A program made the translations under genes and the position numbers. A stretch of DNA of 34,395 bases from positions 1-34,395 of the forward strand of contig JAHCHD010000037.1 of assembly GCA_026129915.1 (NCBI GenBank), written 5' to 3'. Each line of letters opens with the position of its first letter. The stretch's first letter is position 1. Shown here in pieces: positions 31,209 to 34,395 of this stretch. Under the pieces are notes generated by a model. The model was not told the origin of the DNA and made no database searches. It saw only the letters and a program-made list of their open reading frames with translations. Origin of the DNA: Bryobacterales bacterium. GTDB taxonomy: Bacteria; Acidobacteriota; Terriglobia; Bryobacterales; Bryobacteraceae.

Positions 31209-31981
31209 CTTCTTCACAACTTGACCACTATCGGCGCGACGGATACCTCCACCTGCCGGCTGTGATTGGCCCCGATCTGTTGGCCTCCCTCGATGGCGAA
31301 TGCCGGCGTGTCCAATCAGATTCCTCGCTCAAAGACCCCCGGAACCTGCGTGCCGTCGCCCGCCGCACCTTGGCGGGTGGAACGGTGATCGACCGCTACG
31401 ACCCCATCTGCGATCTCTCCCCAAGCTTCGAACGGCTCATCCACGACGACCGGGTAATGGGTGTAGCCTCCAGCGTGGTTGGCGGCCCCGTACATCTGTT
31501 CAAAGACAAGCTGATCTTTAAGAATCCGGGCGCCTACGGCTATGGCGCCCACCAGGACTATACCGTTTGGAGAGATCTGCCCATACCCGCGGAAGGCCTA
31601 ATCTCCATTCTGATAGCAGTCGATCCTGCCACTGCCGAAAACGGGGCTGTGCGCTTTTACCCCGGCTTGCACCACCAGCATCACTGCGAGGACGAACTTA
31701 AAGATCTCTTCGGCCCCGCAAGCGGACTGACGCCATCGAATGTCTTGGCCCGTGCGCCCGGCGTCCTCATCGATTTGGACCCTGGGGACGCCGTCATTTT
31801 CAGCTCACTCACTCCGCACGACAGTGCTCCTAACCAAACTGAACACACTCGCCGCGCCATCTTCCTCACCTTCAGTGATGCGGCCTACGGCGATCTCCGC
31901 CTGCCCTACTACGCAAATTTCCACCAGCACTTGCGCCAGGATCGCGCCGCTGCGGGCGAAACGGACCTTTTCTTCCGCTAG
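31184..31981 (+). CDS. PhyH-family Fe(II)/2-oxoglutarate dioxygenase
   Basis: A 265-residue non-haem iron oxygenase of the phytanoyl-CoA dioxygenase type. The HxD facial-triad part is His123/Asp125 in GAHQDYTVW, the distal His is His212 in LTPHDSAPN, and Arg223/Arg224 (HTRRAIFLTF) can bind 2-oxoglutarate. The start of the family is clear (LDHYRRDGYLHLPAVIGPDLL), as is the middle (AVDPATAENGAVRFYPGLH). Family members hydroxylate, halogenate or otherwise modify lipids and natural products. ATG 31184 overlaps the GNAT gene by 25 nt; ATG 31193 (MAYQL) is an alternative. It is the third gene of the ATP-grasp/GNAT/PhyH operon and probably its tailoring enzyme. Confidence 0.88.
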   Translation: MDPMAYQLTSSQLDHYRRDGYLHLPAVIGPDLLASLDGECRRVQSDSSLKDPRNLRAVARRTLAGGTVIDRYDPICDLSPSFERLIHDDRVMGVASSVVGGPVHLFKDKLIFKNPGAYGYGAHQDYTVWRDLPIPAEGLISILIAVDPATAENGAVRFYPGLHHQHHCEDELKDLFGPASGLTPSNVLARAPGVLIDLDPGDAVIFSSLTPHDSAPNQTEHTRRAIFLTFSDAAYGDLRLPYYANFHQHLRQDRAAAGETDLFFR

Positions 31982-32059
31982 GCCGTGCCACGGCTCACCC
32001 GCAAGTCGGCAGCGATCCCCAAAGATCCACAGCGGCAACCCATAGGGCTTAACTGAGCT

Positions 32060-32464
32060 TTACTGCCGGTCAGGCGGATCTTGTGCGCGCACAATCGAGG
32101 GCATCCGAATCACCGGAATCAGCCCGCCTTTCGACGGGGGTTCCGGCGCCTTCAAATGCAACTCCATCTCGCGATTAAGGGTTTCGACGAACTCCTGCAT
32201 CTGGCGCTGCATCATCTCCATCTTCTCGCGCATATTCAGGATGATCTCCACCCCGGCCAGATTCACCCCAAACTCGCGCGTCAATTGCAGAATCACCTCC
32301 AGCCGCTCGAGGTCTTCATCCGTGTAGAGGCGAGTATTGCCGTCGCTACGGGATGGCGACAGCAGCCCTTCCCGTTCGTACAAACGCAAAGTCTGCGGGT
32401 GGATGCCGAACTGCTCCGCCACCGACGAAATCATGTAAGCGGCTTTGTCTTTTTTCCTCGCCAT
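32060..32464 (-). CDS. hspR: HspR, MerR-family heat-shock repressor
   Basis: A 134-residue repressor of the dnaK operon that binds HAIR inverted repeats, usually with DnaK as co-repressor (family knowledge). Residues 10-80 form the MerR-type winged helix: YMISSVAEQFGIHPQTLRLYEREGLL, then TRLYTDEDLERLEVILQL. A coiled-coil helix rich in Met and Glu (MREKMEMMQRQMQEFVETLN) mediates dimerisation. The tail (PEPPSKGGLIPV and on) is polar. It follows dnaJ by 38 nt in the same direction, the classical dnaK-dnaJ-hspR order. The HAIR operator would lie upstream of dnaK, outside the window. Confidence 0.92.
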   Translation of the reverse strand: MARKKDKAAYMISSVAEQFGIHPQTLRLYEREGLLSPSRSDGNTRLYTDEDLERLEVILQLTREFGVNLAGVEIILNMREKMEMMQRQMQEFVETLNREMELHLKAPEPPSKGGLIPVIRMPSIVRAQDPPDRQ

Positions 32465-32502
32465 GTCCCGCTGCCTTCGTACGCACTGCCCAAATTTCTA
32501 GC

Positions 32503-33675
32503 CTATACCTTTGCCCAAAGCTCCTGGCGAGGATCGTGAGGATCGGCTTCGCCTAGTTTCCGCAGAAGGTCGCGTACCTGCTCGTCCCGAATGTCGGGAG
32601 CTCGAAGCACCACCTCCACAATCTGGTCGCCCCGCGAAGCGGACTTGGCGTTCAGCACGCCCTTTTCGCGCATGCGCAGTTTCTGGCCGTTTTGGGTGCC
32701 GGGAGGAATTCGCAACGTCGCCTTGCCATCAATGGTGGGCACTTCAATGCGCGCCCCCAGGCCGGCTTCACTCACGGAAACCGGAAGCTGCAAGTGGATG
32801 TCGTCGCCTTCGCGATGGAAAACCGGATGCGGACGGACGCGCGTGGTGATGTAAAGATCGCCCGCCGGAGCGCCTGCGGAACCCGCGTTCCCTTTGCCCG
32901 CAATCCGAAGACGGCTGCCAGTGCGTGCCCCAGGTGGAATGCGCACCTCCACAGTTTCCTGGCGCAACACGCGGCCATCCCCTCGGCAGACCGAGCAGGT
33001 GTTGCGCAAGCGCCCCGTGCCGCCGCAACTCGAGCACGCCATGCGGAATCGCATGGCCCCAGCCGCCTGCTCAACGGTGCCGCTGCCATGGCATTGCGGG
33101 CACACGGTCTCCGCCCCGCCCGCGGCCCCGGTTCCGCCGCAGGTGGCGCACTGGTCCTGGCGACTGATGGCGAGCCTTACCTGCGTGCCGCCAATAGCTT
33201 GCCAGAAGTCGATGTCTAGCGCATATTCCAGATCCGACCCAGATTGCGGTGCGGGTCCACGCGGCCTGCCCTCTGTGCCCTGGCCCCGGAAAAACTGTTC
33301 GAATAGATCACGGAATCCCGCGCCGCCTTGAGCACTGAATCCCCCGGCACCGCCCGTGGCGCCCGCCGCACTCGCGAAGTCACCAAAATCAAATCCATTA
33401 AAGTCCATACCAGGGCTGGTGCGCGCGCCGCCCGCGCCGCCCGGAGGGATGTTGTCTGAGTAGAAGCCGTACTGGTCGTAGATGTCCCGCTTCTTGACGT
33501 CGCTGAGGACATTGTAAGCCTCCTGCAGCTTCTTGAACCGGTCTTCAGCCACCTTGTCACCAGGGTTGAGATCCGGGTGAAACTTGCGCGCGAGTTTCTT
33601 GTAGGCCTTGCGAATATCCTCCGCACTGGCCTTCTTTCCAACCCCCAGAGTTTCGTAGTAGTTTTCGGTGGCCAT
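32503..33675 (-). CDS. dnaJ: DnaJ co-chaperone (type I)
   Basis: J-domain protein that stimulates DnaK ATPase and delivers unfolded clients. In the 390-residue protein the J domain has HPD at 33-35 and ends in RDIYDQYG at 63-70. A Gly/Phe-rich linker spans 74-135 ([10 protein letters not shown]). Four zinc-finger repeats are intact: CATCGGTG 176-183, CPQCHGSG 192-199, CSSCGGTG 214-221 and CSVCRGDG 227-234. The C-terminal client-binding domains follow ([20 protein letters not shown]). It lies 151 nt after the dnaK stop and 38 nt before hspR. ATG 33675 is the natural start of the J domain. Confidence 0.95.
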   Translation of the reverse strand: MATENYYETLGVGKKASAEDIRKAYKKLARKFHPDLNPGDKVAEDRFKKLQEAYNVLSDVKKRDIYDQYGFYSDNIPPGGAGGARTSPGMDFNGFDFGDFASAAGATGGAGGFSAQGGAGFRDLFEQFFRGQGTEGRPRGPAPQSGSDLEYALDIDFWQAIGGTQVRLAISRQDQCATCGGTGAAGGAETVCPQCHGSGTVEQAAGAMRFRMACSSCGGTGRLRNTCSVCRGDGRVLRQETVEVRIPPGARTGSRLRIAGKGNAGSAGAPAGDLYITTRVRPHPVFHREGDDIHLQLPVSVSEAGLGARIEVPTIDGKATLRIPPGTQNGQKLRMREKGVLNAKSASRGDQIVEVVLRAPDIRDEQVRDLLRKLGEADPHDPRQELWAKV

Positions 33676-33731
33676 GGCAGGTTCCTGTCCGCGGCTGGCT
33701 CACACAGTGGACAACCTGCCCGTCTGTCGAA

Positions 33732-33774
33732 CCCGCCACCCTTCTTACCGGCGGGACACAACGGGGGAGACCCC
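33732..33774 (-). promoter_or_regulatory. Two hairpins between dnaK and dnaJ
   Basis: CCCGCC (33732-33737) pairs with GGCGGG (33750-33755) around a 12-nt loop. GGGG (33764-33767) pairs with CCCC (33771-33774) around AGA. They lie in the 151-bp gap and could attenuate or process the operon transcript so that DnaK exceeds DnaJ. There is no T-run. Confidence 0.3.
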
Positions 33775-33826
33775 TGGATGGAAGCTCACCCGCAATGATG
33801 TTCCGCTCGATCAACAAGTAGCCGTG

Positions 33827-34395
33827 TTACTTTTTGTCCTCGACATCCACAAATTCAGCGTCCACCACATTGTCGTCGGGCTTCGCGCTACCTTCGCCCG
33901 AGCCCGCGTCTGTGGCGCCGCCAGGGCCAGCCCCCGGCCCTGCTCCAGCGTCCGCGCCTGGCTGTCCCGCGGACGCGTACATTGCCTCCGCCAGCTTGTG
34001 GCTGCTCTGTGTCAGCTTGTCGTTGGCGGCGCGGATCTTGTCAAGGCTGCCTTCCTTAACCGCGTCTTTTGCTTCCTGCAGCGCGGCCTCTACATTCTTG
34101 GCATCGCCTTCGGAAATCTTCGCACGGTGCTCGGTGAGCATCTTCTCCACGTTGTAAACCATGGAATCGAGCTGGTTGCGGGCGTCAATCTGCTCCTTAC
34201 GCTGTCGATCCTCGCCGGAATGCGCATCGGCATCCCGCGCCATCTTCTCCACTTCTTCCTTGCTCAGGCCAGACGAGGAGGTGATAGTGATCTTCTGCTC
34301 GTTGTTCGTCGCTCGATCTTTGGCGCTTACGTTCAGGATGCCGTTTGCGTCGATGTCGAAGGTGACTTCGATTTGCGGCACACCGCGTGGCGCGG
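33827..34395 (-). CDS. dnaK: DnaK, C-terminal part (5' end beyond the window)
   Basis: Hsp70 chaperone, truncated by the right edge of the window. The visible 188 codons cover the end of the substrate-binding beta domain (APRGVPQIEVTFDIDANGIL, then NVSAKDRATN), the linker ITITSSSGLSKEEVEKM, the helical lid (QLDSMVYNVEKMLTEHR) and a disordered Gly/Ala-rich tail ending in DDNVVDAEFVDVEDKK, typical of bacterial DnaK. The frame is open to the last base. It is the first known gene of the dnaK-dnaJ-hspR run; the promoter and operator are outside. Confidence 0.95.
   Translation of the reverse strand, partial: APRGVPQIEVTFDIDANGILNVSAKDRATNNEQKITITSSSGLSKEEVEKMARDADAHSGEDRQRKEQIDARNQLDSMVYNVEKMLTEHRAKISEGDAKNVEAALQEAKDAVKEGSLDKIRAANDKLTQSSHKLAEAMYASAGQPGADAGAGPGAGPGGATDAGSGEGSAKPDDNVVDAEFVDVEDKK

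Overview
The window is GC-rich, gene-dense bacterial chromosome. An Acidobacteriota origin, near Solibacter/Bryobacter, is my inference. It rests on the dnaK-dnaJ-hspR stress operon, a bacillithiol-type PIG-L deacetylase relic, several Tat-exported sugar-type oxidoreductases and isomerases, and secreted VWA-related and TPR proteins. There is no rRNA, tRNA or CRISPR array and no intact transposase.

Layout. 1-2.7 kb (minus): surface polysaccharide genes, a GT4 glycosyltransferase coupled to a Wzx/PST flippase, with the start codon of a next gene at the left edge. 2.7-5.7 kb: an AI-2E-family membrane protein, an SDR oxidoreductase, an alkyltransferase-like DNA repair protein and a small coiled-coil protein. 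5.7-7.2 kb (minus): two frameshifted genes, a small HTH protein and a badly broken bshB1-like deacetylase. Upstream of them lie a rhomboid protease and a PfkB kinase in the same direction. 8.8-10.6 kb: a 1.7 kb stretch without a convincing gene but with three kinds of repeat, probably an insertion-element scar. 10.6-18 kb: a TRIC-type channel (+), then minus-strand genes for an exported esterase, a methyltransferase with a signal peptide, a VWA-related secreted protein, a TPR protein, queG and a diamine-type GNAT, followed by small membrane and hypothetical genes. 18.1-23.1 kb (minus): a DUF4440 lipoprotein, an ABC ATPase, a double-FtsX permease and an AttH-like secreted lipocalin, a YbbAP/Att-type export system.

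23.2-26.5 kb (+): a MocR/PdxR-type regulator followed by pdxS and pdxT, a self-contained PLP biosynthesis unit with an operator-like inverted repeat at the regulator start. 26.5-29 kb: an exported TIM-barrel sugar isomerase/epimerase and, convergent to it across a strong bidirectional terminator, a small membrane protein and an exported Gfo/Idh/MocA oxidoreductase. 29.35-31.98 kb (+): three overlapping genes for an ATP-grasp ligase, a double-GNAT protein and a PhyH-type Fe(II)/2-oxoglutarate dioxygenase. This is the best candidate for an undescribed biosynthetic system. 32-34.4 kb (minus): hspR, dnaJ and the 3' end of dnaK.

Functions are read from motifs and family knowledge without database searches. 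Gene starts were chosen from Shine-Dalgarno spacing and overlaps and are uncertain where stated.
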